Positions 1 to 8,738 of a DNA stretch of 64,000 nt are shown in pieces; the first letter of the stretch is position 1; each line of letters begins with the position of its first letter. This DNA is from Chloroflexota bacterium. GTDB taxonomy: Bacteria; Chloroflexota; Anaerolineae; Aggregatilineales; Phototrophicaceae. The notes below the pieces were generated by a model. That model was not told the DNA's origin and did not search any database. It worked only from the letters and a program-made list of their open reading frames with translations. The DNA lies in contig JAPOXG010000112.1 of the NCBI GenBank assembly GCA_026707225.1, positions 1-64,000 of the forward strand. Reading direction: 5' to 3'. Both the position numbers and the translations under genes were made by a program.

Positions 1-897
1 GGCGCGGATGGCGGTCAGCGTCAAAGTCGCTGGCGCGATATCTGGCCCCGCCGTAGCAGAAACTTTCGTCGGGAGTGGCGTCTCGCTCGCGACGACCACA
101 ATGGTCCGCGACTCTGTCTTTGTCGCGGCTGTGCTTAGCGTCGCCGTCGCTGCGATATCTGTCGGGCTTGCCGTCGGCGACGGTCGAACAGCAGTCAACT
201 CTCGGCGTTCGTCAATCGAGGCGCGGATGGCGGTCAGCGTCAAGTTCGCTGGCGCGATTTCTGGCGTCGCCGTCCCGGGAACTTCTGTCGCAATTGGCGT
301 CGCGCTCGCGAGTACCTCAATCGGCGGCGACTCCGACTCTGTCGCAGTTGCGCTTGGCGGCGCCGTCGCAGCGGTATCTGTCGGACTTGCCGTCGGTGAC
401 GGGCCAGCAGCAGTCAACTCTCGGCGCTCGTCAATCGCGGCGCGGCTGGCGGTCAGCGTCAAATTCGCCGGCGCGATATCTGGCCCCACCGTCGCGACAG
501 TTTCCCTCGGAAGCGGCGTCGCGCTCGGCAGGATCTCAATCGTCGGCGGCTCTGCCTCTGTCGCGGTTACGGTTGGCGTCGCTGTCGCGGCGATTTCTGT
601 CGTCAGTCCAGTATCATCTGTGGCCAAGGCGCCCTCTGGACGAGCTGTGTCGGCAAGAGCGGCTTGAGTCAGTGAGCGGATTATATCAGTCGGAATAGCC
701 GTATCCGTTGCCTTCGTTGGTTGGTGCGAAGTCGCTGTAATGGTAGATGTCGAAGACGCCACCGCGGGTTCTGAGGGCGCTTCGGTAGGTCTCTGAGAAG
801 TCGAGGTGGAGAGCAGAACAGCAAAAACGGCGGCAAACAAAAGCGATACCGCCGCAAGCAGAGCTACGATCAGCTCATTGCCTAAATTGCGCCGCAT
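1..897 (-). CDS. Membrane-anchored Thr/Pro/Ala-rich repeat protein (C-terminus beyond window)
   Basis: An open frame begins at ATG 897 and stays open for 299 codons to the left edge, so the protein is partial. It starts with a short basic stretch and one hydrophobic segment (about residues 8-30), which suggests a signal anchor. The rest is low-complexity Thr/Pro/Ala/Ser sequence with many short TATP, PTAS and SPT motifs, like a stalk outside the membrane. From about residue 98 it repeats a 73-residue unit containing IAPANLTLTA and DERRELTA. The start lies 3 nt after the stop of the kinase-like gene upstream, so the two are probably co-transcribed and may form a membrane sensor pair. No family is recognised. 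The plus-strand ORFs over this region are shadows of the repeats. Confidence 0.75.
   Translation of the reverse strand, partial: MRRNLGNELIVALLAAVSLLFAAVFAVLLSTSTSQRPTEAPSEPAVASSTSTITATSHQPTKATDTAIPTDIIRSLTQAALADTARPEGALATDDTGLTTEIAATATPTVTATEAEPPTIEILPSATPLPRETVATVGPDIAPANLTLTASRAAIDERRELTAAGPSPTASPTDTAATAPPSATATESESPPIEVLASATPIATEVPGTATPEIAPANLTLTAIRASIDERRELTAVRPSPTASPTDIAATATLSTAATKTESRTIVVVASETPLPTKVSATAGPDIAPATLTLTAIRA
2..605. repeat. Tandem 219-bp intragenic repeat
   Basis: Three head-to-tail copies start at 2, 221 and 440; the third fades near 605. The spacing is exactly 219 bp, or 73 codons, so the repeat keeps the reading frame of the minus-strand gene that contains it. The copies are closely similar but not identical. 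The array may continue beyond the left edge. Confidence 0.85.
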
Positions 898-900
898 TGG

Positions 901-3900
901 CTAATCCTCAATTGACGCAGCCAATTCTAGGGGCAATGCGAGGTGAAAGGCGGACCCTACGCCTGCTTCACTTGTAATCCAAAGATCGCCATTTAGAGCG
1001 CGCGCGAACGCTCTGGCAACGGTCATGCCAACGCCGCTATCACCGTAGCCGACAATCTTGCGGTTTTCCGCCCGGTATGTCCGCGCAAAGACTCGTTGCC
1101 TGTCTTCAAGTGAAATGCCGCCGCCTTTATCGCTCACTCTGATCTCAATAGCTTCGACTGAATCGGCGCCATTGACCAACTCGAGGGGGCCAACCCCGGC
1201 CGAAACTGTGATCCGGGAACCAGCGGGAGATACCGCGCTGGCATTCGAGACGAATTGGGCAAGGATATGCTTTAGGCTGGCGCCATCGGCACCGACCGGC
1301 GGCAATTCATCATCCAGCGCCAATTCAATCATGTGCCCCTTTTCCTCGATGCTTGCCTCCGCCTCGTGCAAAACGTCTTCAATGATAGAAAGTAGATCGA
1401 TGCGGCCGCGCTCCATTTCGAATCGCGCGTCATCTACGCTGCTTAATTTCTGAATCTCGCCGATGATCGCCGCAATACGAGCGATATCCACGGCAATCAT
1501 GGTAAGCACCTGCCGCTGGGCCGCGCCAAGAATGCCGATGCTCTCTGCCAGAAGCAAGTCAATATAATCTGAAATCGAAGACATTGGCGTGCGCAGATTA
1601 TCCAGCATGCCGGTGAATAGCTCAGGCGCGTTTGGCTGATGCTCTTCAGTCTCCGATTCAGCGTCGGAATCTTGCTCGGCCAGCGATTCGCGGGCGACTG
1701 ACAATTCCGTCCGCGCGTCGCTCAAATCCAAAGCAAGCTGTTCTCGCTGCGCCGTCAAGCGTTGCAGGGACGATTGCAGTTCGGCAATGTCGCTGTTGAG
1801 ATCGGCTTCTCCTTCGCGCGCCACTTCGTCGGCCAGCATGGCATTGACTTTGGCTGTGAGCTGGTCGCGTATTTTGAGCAGGTTGTCGCGCTCTTCCAAA
1901 AGGCCGTCAACTTGTCGGCTCATCTCCTTTTGACGGTCTTCCCGCGTCTCGGCTTCCGCTTGCAGCGTCTCCATATTCGCTTGAAGCGCCGTTTTGTCCG
2001 CATGCGCGTTCTCAAGCTGTGAGCGCAGGTCTTGCGTGTCTCGCCGTAATTCCTCGCGCGAATTCATCAATTGTTCGTGATCCGCGCTCAAATGCCTGAG
2101 CTTTCTTTCCAATTCCTCAGTGGTTCCACCGTCCGCTTCCATCAGCCTCTTACGCGCATCTAGCAGCTTGAGCCGATCCTGATTCGCGGCCGCGAGATGC
2201 TGGGTAAATGTCTTCCGTTCCGCGTAAAGTTGAATCAGCAACTGGGTCAAGTGGGAAGCTTCAATGTCGAGTCCCAGCGAATCCATGCGGCCTCTGATGG
2301 ATTCCAGCCGCCGCTGCAGCTGATCACGTTCCAATTCCAGTTGGGCGGATTCGTCCGCCAGCGTCTGCAAGATAGTGGCGTATCCCTCTGATGCGACCGA
2401 CCGACCCATCACCAGCAACGCGTTGATTTGCCGGCGCAGCCGATCGCGCGCGGCAAGCAGCAGATTGTAATCCTTGTGTACATATTCGCGAATGACCTGC
2501 GCCAGCGCATCATCATTATCTGCGTTTAACACGCGCAATATCGTCTCCGTATCTAGCAGCGCGCGGGCGCTCGCCTCGGAAGCTGCTCGAAGTTTCACCT
2601 GCTCATCAATCGTGGCGTTAAATCGCTGCGCCGCATCCGGGCTGTGTTCGCCAGCAGCCAAGGCATCTAGCAGACGCACATGCTGCTCTTCTTGCTGTCG
2701 CAGTAGATCGGCAATTTGGCTAACGATTTGCTCGCGGCGTTCATTGACTCGCGCCAGACTGGACTCGAATTCCAGGCGATGGGCGATCAGCGCCTCCTGA
2801 TCGATAGCGGCATCAGCGCTACGTTCGGCGATGTCATCGAAGACCTGTTCTTGGGAAAGGCTGACGGATGAAGTCGAGTCGTCGCTCCAGGCAAGTAAAT
2901 GCCCAGCCACGAAGCTGATGTCACGCAGCCATTCCAACTCGTCGGGAGACAGATCCGCCTGGCGGTACGGCATCGCGACCAGCATAAGGGCGACCAATTC
3001 GCCATCTACGGCTAGCGGCAGCCCGTACAGGCTGCACAGCGAAGCGATATTCAGCCGTCTATACAGATCCTGGAGTTCAGACGCGTGGTACTCCGGGAAA
3101 AGAATTGTCTGCTCCAATCGCGTTGCCGATTCGCGCAAAGTCGGCTGCTCATTTAGATTCAACGAGATTCCGGCGAGGGACTGATCCGCAACCTGATCAT
3201 AGCCGGCGATCACATCGGCATAGTTGTTTTCTTGCACCCGTAGAAGCGCGCAGACTTCCAACTGAAGCGTTTCCAGCGTCGCCCTGACGATCTGCTCCGG
3301 AATGCGAGCGCCATCCCGCGTTTCCAGCATCAAGCCGATGGCATGCAGCAGATGACGCCGGTCACTCGAGACCGGTGATGCGCTGAAATTCCAGGATGAG
3401 GGCGCCGCCAGCAGCGCATCTACTTCATTACCTGCGGGCGCCTCGGCTGGAGAAGGAGATGGCATCACCGCTGAACTCGGCTGTGACGCGGCCAGCACCA
3501 CTTCCACCAAGCTGTTTTCCAGCAGAGCAATCGCCAGGCGATAGATGATGAGCGGCAGCAAAATCAATCCCGTCAGGTAGGCCAGCCGCGCCGCGCCTAA
3601 ATAGTTGCCGGCGCCAGCGCCCTCGCTCATCTGGTAAAGGTCCCAGCCGTTGCCAACAAGTAAGACGATAAAGAACAGGATTTTGAGTGGCGCGTCGACA
3701 ATGTGCCTGTAGTTCAAGACGGCGAGCAACAGTCCCGAAGCCGCTAGCGCCGCCGTGACGCCCGACCATAGCAAAGCATGTTCGGTAGCATTGAATGCCA
3801 AGTCGCCGCCATAGATTGCCAGCCAGCCACGCGCGCTATTGACATATAGGAGAGCCAAGATGAATGTCGCCGCGACCACCAGCAAGTTGGAGCGGTTCTG

Positions 3901-4233
3901 CCAACGAAGAAAATCAGCGCTGAGAAATGCCCAGGCAAGGATAAGCAGCGTTACCGCCTGTACCAGCCGTTCCAGCGGGGGCATGATGGCATCGGCTTCC
4001 AGCTCGCTAAGCTGCGACAAGAAAGCCACAGCCAGCATGATCAGCCAGAGCATGACCAAGCCCCCCGTCGCAAAGACGAAACGGCGCGTCGCTTGCTCAA
4101 ATGGAAAGCGGGAACGATGACCAAATGCCAGAAACAATGAGCCCTGGCTCACGGCGATGACTAACAGAAAAAAGACCAGATTGCCGGGAAACTCGACGAA
4201 GACATTAAGAATATCCAGCGTCGTAATTGACAA
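901..4233 (-). CDS. 7TM-GAF-coiled-coil histidine-kinase-like protein lacking the phospho-acceptor His
   Basis: 1110 aa. The N-terminus has about seven hydrophobic segments (residues 15-255). A GAF-like domain follows (about 300-450), then a very long coiled coil (about 480-860). A HisKA-like helix pair (about 870-935) and a HATPase_c domain (about 970-1105) end the protein. The ATPase domain keeps an N box (FVSNAS), a G1 box (DKGGGI) and a G2 box (GVGM). The H box reads MLDNLRTPMSS where kinases have SHELRTPL, so the phosphorylated His is replaced by Asp878. The start is TTG 4233: the next in-frame stop upstream is at 4305-4303 and no ATG or GTG lies between. No receiver domain or response regulator is adjacent. 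It is either a pseudokinase or signals through its ATPase domain and coiled coil. Confidence 0.85.
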   Translation of the reverse strand: MSITTLDILNVFVEFPGNLVFFLLVIAVSQGSLFLAFGHRSRFPFEQATRRFVFATGGLVMLWLIMLAVAFLSQLSELEADAIMPPLERLVQAVTLLILAWAFLSADFLRWQNRSNLLVVAATFILALLYVNSARGWLAIYGGDLAFNATEHALLWSGVTAALAASGLLLAVLNYRHIVDAPLKILFFIVLLVGNGWDLYQMSEGAGAGNYLGAARLAYLTGLILLPLIIYRLAIALLENSLVEVVLAASQPSSAVMPSPSPAEAPAGNEVDALLAAPSSWNFSASPVSSDRRHLLHAIGLMLETRDGARIPEQIVRATLETLQLEVCALLRVQENNYADVIAGYDQVADQSLAGISLNLNEQPTLRESATRLEQTILFPEYHASELQDLYRRLNIASLCSLYGLPLAVDGELVALMLVAMPYRQADLSPDELEWLRDISFVAGHLLAWSDDSTSSVSLSQEQVFDDIAERSADAAIDQEALIAHRLEFESSLARVNERREQIVSQIADLLRQQEEQHVRLLDALAAGEHSPDAAQRFNATIDEQVKLRAASEASARALLDTETILRVLNADNDDALAQVIREYVHKDYNLLLAARDRLRRQINALLVMGRSVASEGYATILQTLADESAQLELERDQLQRRLESIRGRMDSLGLDIEASHLTQLLIQLYAERKTFTQHLAAANQDRLKLLDARKRLMEADGGTTEELERKLRHLSADHEQLMNSREELRRDTQDLRSQLENAHADKTALQANMETLQAEAETREDRQKEMSRQVDGLLEERDNLLKIRDQLTAKVNAMLADEVAREGEADLNSDIAELQSSLQRLTAQREQLALDLSDARTELSVARESLAEQDSDAESETEEHQPNAPELFTGMLDNLRTPMSSISDYIDLLLAESIGILGAAQRQVLTMIAVDIARIAAIIGEIQKLSSVDDARFEMERGRIDLLSIIEDVLHEAEASIEEKGHMIELALDDELPPVGADGASLKHILAQFVSNASAVSPAGSRITVSAGVGPLELVNGADSVEAIEIRVSDKGGGISLEDRQRVFARTYRAENRKIVGYGDSGVGMTVARAFARALNGDLWITSEAGVGSAFHLALPLELAASIED

Positions 4234-4381
4234 CTCACACCGTCCACATAGTTGGCGCCTATGGTGATGCCGCGGCTTTGATTGAAGCTCAAGCCGGACG
4301 CGCTAACGCAGAACCTGTTCTTCGAGAGCCGATTCGACGCGTGCCATTCATTCCTGTCGGAGGCGCTTTTCCTGACGAATT

Positions 4382-4390
4382 AGTATAGCA
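4382..4390 (-). promoter_or_regulatory. Extended -10 promoter for the kinase-like gene
   Basis: The minus strand reads TGC followed by TATACT (hexamer at 4387-4382), an extended -10 element about 150 nt upstream of the TTG start at 4233. No good -35 is seen, as is usual for extended -10 sites. Confidence 0.45.
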
Positions 4391-4556
4391 TAAGGGGCAT
4401 TAGCGCACTTGCGAAAATCTGTGGTCATTTTCCTCTCTCTCATCTGATAAATCCCCTTGCTCGCGCAAGCAGCGAGCTTGTTATTTTCTTTGATCGCGGT
4501 TGATTCTTTTCGCTGCCGCCGAGCGGCTGTTCAAGTGGCTGCCACTTCGTTTGCCG

Positions 4557-4585
4557 TTGACGTAGCCGAATCGTCAATCTAAACT
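4557..4585 (+). promoter_or_regulatory. Promoter of the Nudix / serine hydrolase unit
   Basis: TTGACG (4557-4562), 17-bp spacer, TAAACT (4580-4585). Transcription would start near 4592. This makes an ATG start at 4601 almost leaderless and favours the later ATG at 4664. Confidence 0.6.
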
Positions 4586-4663
4586 CACAGCGGCGCGCAG
4601 ATGAGCTGTGAGCATACGGTGACGCGAGCGTTCTCACATTTACTCCGCAGATTTCCCTTCATC

Positions 4664-5101
4664 ATGCGCATGCCCTATCTAGTTTACAGCCGCATGCAAG
4701 CGCGCTATACGATTGGCGTTGCGGCGGTTATCCTCGATAGCGCTGACCGCATTCTGTTAGTCGAACACGCCTATCATCCTCGATTTGCCTGGGGGCTGCC
4801 GGGCGGCTGGATCGACAAGGACGAAGACCCGTCGTCCGCCATCCTGCGCGAGTTAAGCGAAGAATTGCAGTTGAATGCGCGTGTCCTGCGGGTCGTCCAC
4901 AGCGCCAAGACGGCGCCCAACCATATCGACTTGGCTTTCCAGTGCGAAGCATTGAGCCCGATTGGGAACCTGAGCCACGAGTTGTTGGGTTTTCGGTGGG
5001 TGGCGCGCGCAGATCTGCCCGAAATCAAACGCTTTCATCGCCAAGCCATCGAATTCACCAATGAGCAAATCCAAGGGGACGAAACATGGGAGCGAGTCTA
5101 A
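4664..5101 (+). CDS. Nudix family hydrolase
   Basis: A small pyrophosphohydrolase acting on nucleoside diphosphate-linked substrates; the exact substrate cannot be told. The Nudix box is complete: GWIDKDEDPSSAILRELSEE fits G-x5-E-x7-RE-U-x-EE, preceded by the usual AWGLPGG strand. From ATG 4664 the protein is 145 aa, a normal Nudix length. ATG 4601 would add 21 residues that do not look like a domain, and the promoter read at 4557-4585 would leave it almost no leader; no good SD supports either start. The last 16 nt overlap the next gene (start 5086), which suggests translational coupling with the wall hydrolase. Confidence 0.85.
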   Translation: MRMPYLVYSRMQARYTIGVAAVILDSADRILLVEHAYHPRFAWGLPGGWIDKDEDPSSAILRELSEELQLNARVLRVVHSAKTAPNHIDLAFQCEALSPIGNLSHELLGFRWVARADLPEIKRFHRQAIEFTNEQIQGDETWERV

Positions 5102-6711
5102 GCTCGCGTCGCAGCTCTGGCTTTCCCGTACTTCGTACTATTTCCGCCTTCCTCTTGGTTGCGGCCAGCGCCTTGCTGGTCTATGAGCTGGTGGCATTCA
5201 GCCAGCGTGAGCAGCAGCTGCCGGCCGGCATAAGCGTCGCCGGGATTAATGTCGGCGGGCTGAGCGAGCGCGACGCCGTCGCCCGCTGGGAACGAACCTA
5301 TGCTGAGCCCATCATCATGCTCTACAGAGCCCAGGATACGGATTATCCAATCCAGCTGCACCCGGACCAGGTGGGCTGGCGCATCAGCAGCGAACCCATG
5401 CTGGCGGCCGCGCTGGCTTCGGGCGAGCAAGGCGGCGGGTTCTGGCGCCGTTTTCTCGATTTCCTCCTGGGCATCGAACAGACCGTCGCCCGCAATATCG
5501 CCCTGGTCGCCGATTATCAGGAAAACGCGCTTGAATCGATCTTGCAAGACATCGCCCTGCGCTACGACAGAGCGCCGGTCGGCGCCAACTACGACTTGCA
5601 AACTTTGACTGTCTATACCGGCGCCAGCGGTTACGCGCTTGATCTGGGCGCCGCCATGGCCGCTGCGGACGCGGCATTGCGCTCTGCTGATGAGCGCAGG
5701 GTTGCGCTACCGGTCGCCGTCAAAGGCAACCAAGGTCCAGATTTGGGCGCGCTGCGTGATCTCATCATCGACTTTCTCGACAGCCGCGGATTCATTTATG
5801 ACGGCCTCGGAACGGTCGCGTCTATATATGTGCAGGACCTGCTGACAGGTGAAGAGATCAATATTTTGGGCGATGTCGCTTTCTCCGGCGCCAGCACGGT
5901 CAAATTGCCCATCATGCTGGATTACTATCGATTCCTATCTTCAGAGCCAAGCGCCGACGAAGCCTGGCTTTTGGCGAATTCGATGCTGTGCAGCAATAAT
6001 GCCTCCTCTAATCTAATCATGGAGATCATCGGCGGCGGCGACATATTCTTGGGAATTCGAAGCGTCACCGATACCATCCTGGCGACCGGCATCGAAAACA
6101 CTTACATCTCAGCGCCGTTTTACCTCGGTGTCGCCGGGCAGCGGCTCGGCTCGATTCAGGCGCCGGAGACAAAGCCGAATCCCGCCTTTGACACCGAGCC
6201 CGACCCCTATAATCAAACAACGGCCGAAGACATGGGCACGCTCTTCAGCCTGATTTACGATTGCGCCGAATTCAACTCGGGCTTGACCTACGCTCTGCCC
6301 GCAGATCAGATAACGCAGCAGGAGTGCCGGCAAATGCTCGAGATCGCCAGCGCCAACGATTTGGAAAGGCTGCTTCAAGGCGGCATACCGCTTGACGCGC
6401 GCATTGCGCACAAAAATGGCTGGATATTTGATACGGTCGGCGATGCCGGCATCGTCTATTCACCGAACGGACGCCACTACGTCATATCCGTCTTTTTATG
6501 GGAAAAAACCGAGTTTCAAGATTACGAGAAGCTATGGCCTTTGATTGAAGAGATCTCGCGCGCGACTTGGAACTTCTTCAATCCGGAGAATCCGCTGCTG
6601 CAGCCGCGCCGGGACCTGCCGCCAACGGCTCTTGAATGCGAAGGCAACTACCTGCCGCCGGGTCCTGAGTACGTGAACCTCAACGACATCAACAGTTGGA
6701 AGGAGAATTAG
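5086..6711 (+). CDS. Membrane-anchored class A beta-lactamase-like serine hydrolase
   Basis: 541 aa. An N-terminal hydrophobic helix (about residues 14-33) anchors it outside the membrane. Next comes a region like the peptidoglycan-binding PF12229 domain (about 45-210; GISVAGINVGGLSERDA). A class A beta-lactamase/PBP-like domain follows (about 225-510). The catalytic motifs are visible: SxxK as S270-T-V-K273, SxN as S303-N-N305, and K443-N-G445 in place of KTG. The domain ends close to the C-terminus. Family knowledge points to wall binding and a serine acyl-enzyme activity, either hydrolysis of beta-lactams or peptidoglycan carboxypeptidase/esterase action. The KNG variant and the wall-binding domain favour a cell-wall role over antibiotic resistance. 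Confidence 0.8.
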   Translation: MGASLSSRRSSGFPVLRTISAFLLVAASALLVYELVAFSQREQQLPAGISVAGINVGGLSERDAVARWERTYAEPIIMLYRAQDTDYPIQLHPDQVGWRISSEPMLAAALASGEQGGGFWRRFLDFLLGIEQTVARNIALVADYQENALESILQDIALRYDRAPVGANYDLQTLTVYTGASGYALDLGAAMAAADAALRSADERRVALPVAVKGNQGPDLGALRDLIIDFLDSRGFIYDGLGTVASIYVQDLLTGEEINILGDVAFSGASTVKLPIMLDYYRFLSSEPSADEAWLLANSMLCSNNASSNLIMEIIGGGDIFLGIRSVTDTILATGIENTYISAPFYLGVAGQRLGSIQAPETKPNPAFDTEPDPYNQTTAEDMGTLFSLIYDCAEFNSGLTYALPADQITQQECRQMLEIASANDLERLLQGGIPLDARIAHKNGWIFDTVGDAGIVYSPNGRHYVISVFLWEKTEFQDYEKLWPLIEEISRATWNFFNPENPLLQPRRDLPPTALECEGNYLPPGPEYVNLNDINSWKEN

Positions 6712-6768
6712 GGCGGCTCAAGCTGGGAAGCGCCAGACGATGCAACTAACGCGAAAATCTGATCCGCT

Positions 6769-7101
6769 TCAATAGCTCGCCACTGCATCGGCCTGCGATT
6801 CAAAGATGCGAAAAATCTCATCCAGGCCGGACATCTCCAGCGCTTCCTGCACACGATCCGATGGCTGCGCCAGCCGCAAATCGCCATCGGCGCGTCTGAC
6901 GCGCTTCAAAGCGCTCATCATCTCCCAAAGTCCGTCCTGCCCTATACTTTCAACGCGCTGCAAATCCAACACCAAATGGCGCCCGCCGGCGTCAATCTCA
7001 TAAGACAAGAACGATCCCAGTTGTCCCGCGCTGATCCGATCAACCCGTCCTCCCGCTTCGATGATCAGAATGTTGCCATGGCTGGAACGTTCAATCCGCA
7101 T
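6769..7101 (-). CDS. STAS-domain protein (anti-sigma factor antagonist-like)
   Basis: 110 aa, a single STAS domain of normal length. Such proteins bind anti-sigma kinases and release the partner when dephosphorylated. The family core (I/V)DSSGL is IGQDGL here (within VESIGQDGLWEMM), so no Ser is available in that motif and Asp takes the second Ser position. Regulation by RsbW-type phosphorylation is therefore unlikely, and the protein may be permanently in one state or have another role. No anti-sigma factor or phosphatase gene is adjacent. Confidence 0.8.
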   Translation of the reverse strand: MRIERSSHGNILIIEAGGRVDRISAGQLGSFLSYEIDAGGRHLVLDLQRVESIGQDGLWEMMSALKRVRRADGDLRLAQPSDRVQEALEMSGLDEIFRIFESQADAVASY

Positions 7102-7219
7102 CAGCGTTCTCCCTTTTGAGCAGACGTGCTACAATGGCGCAACCAGTCTCGGCATCTCCACGGAAGCAGTAAAGCAGCGGTTAGCCATTGAGCGTATTCA
7201 AACCGGCAGCGAGACAAGC

Positions 7220-7501
7220 ATGGACTTAAACTACATTGCGCTGATCACCATCACCGTGTCGCTTCTTTTCATTCTGATTCAACGCACTGATCCGAATCGC
7301 CGGCGCCTTTCGATCGCCTTCGTCCTCCTCTGCCTTCTGATCATCCACCACAACACCTCCATCAAGAACGACCTTCACGAGGAGACGCTGCTCGCTTTCC
7401 TCCTCGGCGTCTTGCTGAGCGGCCTGTTTTGGCTGCTTATCGGCCGCTACAATCCGGTCGACAACGAAGAGGAGATTCAGGTCATGGGCATGGACGACTG
7501 A
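7220..7501 (+). CDS. Small integral membrane protein, unknown function
   Basis: 93 aa from ATG 7220. Three hydrophobic segments are visible: residues 4-19, 29-44 and 58-77. A short acidic tail (DNEEEIQVMGMDD) follows, presumably in the cytoplasm. The reading frame extends upstream to 7061, but that part overlaps the STAS gene and has no membrane or domain character. No family is recognised. Confidence 0.6.
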   Translation: MDLNYIALITITVSLLFILIQRTDPNRRRLSIAFVLLCLLIIHHNTSIKNDLHEETLLAFLLGVLLSGLFWLLIGRYNPVDNEEEIQVMGMDD

Positions 7502-7514
7502 GCGCGTCCAAGAA

Positions 7515-8567
7515 TTAGCCAACAATGTTAATCGGTATGACGTCGGCGCCTTGGAGCATGGCCACGCTGATTCTGGCCGCCACCTGTTCCGACATCGCGC
7601 GAAAGGCGCGGCCTGCCTCTGTATCGGCGTCGTGAATGACAATGGGACGGCCGTAGTCCCCGCCTTCGCGCACATTGGCCGACAAGGGAATCCGACCCAG
7701 GAACGGCAGGTCTCGGCTTTCGGCGAACTTCTCCCCGCCTCCGCTGCCGAAGAATTCGCCTGACATATTTTCAACCACACCAAGCAACGGAACCTTTAAC
7801 TGGTCAAACATCGCGGCTGCGCGAATCGCATCGGCGACAGCGACATCCTGCGGCTGCGTCACAATGATGCTGCCGGTCAGCGGGAAGGATTGCGCCAGCG
7901 ACAGCGGAGCATCGCCCGTGCCCGGCGGCAGATCAACGATCATATAATCGAGGCGGCCCCATTCCACATCGGTGAAAAACTGCCGGATTGCGTTGTGCAG
8001 CATCGGACCGCGCATAATCATGGGCTTGTCCGGCGTCGTGAGGAAGCCGGTGCTGATCAGCTTGACGCCAAAGACTTCCAGTGGCTGCATCTTGTCGTTG
8101 AGCACTTTGGGGCGCCCGCTGCCCAAGCCGAACATTTGCGGGATGTTGGGATTGAGAATGTCCGCATCGATCAAGCCGACTTCGGCGCCGGCGTCAGCCA
8201 GGCAGACGGCCAGGTTGGTCGCCACCGTGCTCTTGCCGACCCCGCCTTTGCCACTCGCAATCGCCACAATGCTATTCATCGGCACATCAAGTCGACCGTG
8301 GATGCGGCGGTCGGTCGGCACCTGCGCATCCCACCGGATTCGCAACGCTTCGATCCCCGCGACTTTGCCGATCACAGCGGCATCGCATCTTTCGACGAAG
8401 ACATCTTTCAAGGGACAGGCGGGGGTCGTCAGCACGATGGTGAATTCGGCGATGCCTTCGGCCACTTCGAGATCGCGCACCATGTTGAGCGAGACGATAT
8501 CACGGTTGAGCTCGGGTTCAATGACCGTACTCAGCGCCGCCATCACTTGTTCGCGAAAATTGCTCAT
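7515..8567 (-). CDS. mrp: Mrp/NBP35-family P-loop ATPase (Fe-S cluster carrier type)
   Basis: 350 aa. The N-terminal MIP18/DUF59 domain (residues 1-85) is followed by a ParA-like ATPase with the deviant Walker A GKGGVGKST (about 109-117), GLIDADI and DLPPGTGD. Family members carry or assemble Fe-S clusters. Here the C-terminal region after VENMSG reads EFFGSGGG and has no CxxC pair, so the bridging cluster seen in ApbC-type proteins cannot form in the usual way. Some other Mrp proteins also lack these cysteines. The stop lies 13 bp from the stop of the convergent small membrane gene. Confidence 0.9.
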   Translation of the reverse strand: MSNFREQVMAALSTVIEPELNRDIVSLNMVRDLEVAEGIAEFTIVLTTPACPLKDVFVERCDAAVIGKVAGIEALRIRWDAQVPTDRRIHGRLDVPMNSIVAIASGKGGVGKSTVATNLAVCLADAGAEVGLIDADILNPNIPQMFGLGSGRPKVLNDKMQPLEVFGVKLISTGFLTTPDKPMIMRGPMLHNAIRQFFTDVEWGRLDYMIVDLPPGTGDAPLSLAQSFPLTGSIIVTQPQDVAVADAIRAAAMFDQLKVPLLGVVENMSGEFFGSGGGEKFAESRDLPFLGRIPLSANVREGGDYGRPIVIHDADTEAGRAFRAMSEQVAARISVAMLQGADVIPINIVG

Positions 8568-8675
8568 GCCCTGCCTCGAAATTTATCAGCGAGATGAACC
8601 CAATATATCACTTATTCGAGAATTGGGTAACGGTGACAGGAAGTCTTGGCATTCTAAAGAATCGCCGGGCGTCGC

Positions 8676-8705
8676 TTGTTGAGTCCCGCAACTCGGTGGT
8701 AAGAT
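8676..8705 (+). promoter_or_regulatory. Promoter of the 33-bp-repeat gene
   Basis: TTGTTG (8676-8681), 18-bp spacer, TAAGAT (8700-8705), placed about 34 nt before the likely start codon at 8739. Confidence 0.4.
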
Positions 8706-8738
8706 TAGGCTAAATGTGCCGCGCTAGGAGTGGTGCCC

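Larger units (their letters stand above)
4234..4663. other. Divergent intergenic region
   Basis: 430 bp between the minus-strand kinase-like gene and the plus-strand Nudix gene. It holds one promoter-like site for each direction (listed separately). Short open frames on both strands (for example 4440-4637 minus) have no ribosome binding site and no recognisable protein. Nothing else is visible. Confidence 0.6.

Noticed and set aside
8..698. Two overlapping plus-strand repetitive ORFs (8-667 and 75-698)
   Set aside because: Both are shadows of the minus-strand repeat gene; the minus frame has a start 3 nt after the upstream gene, a membrane anchor and Thr/Pro composition typical of surface stalks.
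4229..4384. Short open plus-strand frame over the kinase-like gene's leader
   Set aside because: No SD, no start in context and no recognisable family; treated as non-coding.
4440..4637. 65-codon minus-strand ORF in the kinase/Nudix gap
   Set aside because: No SD, no promoter, composition like random basic sequence, and it covers the Nudix promoter.
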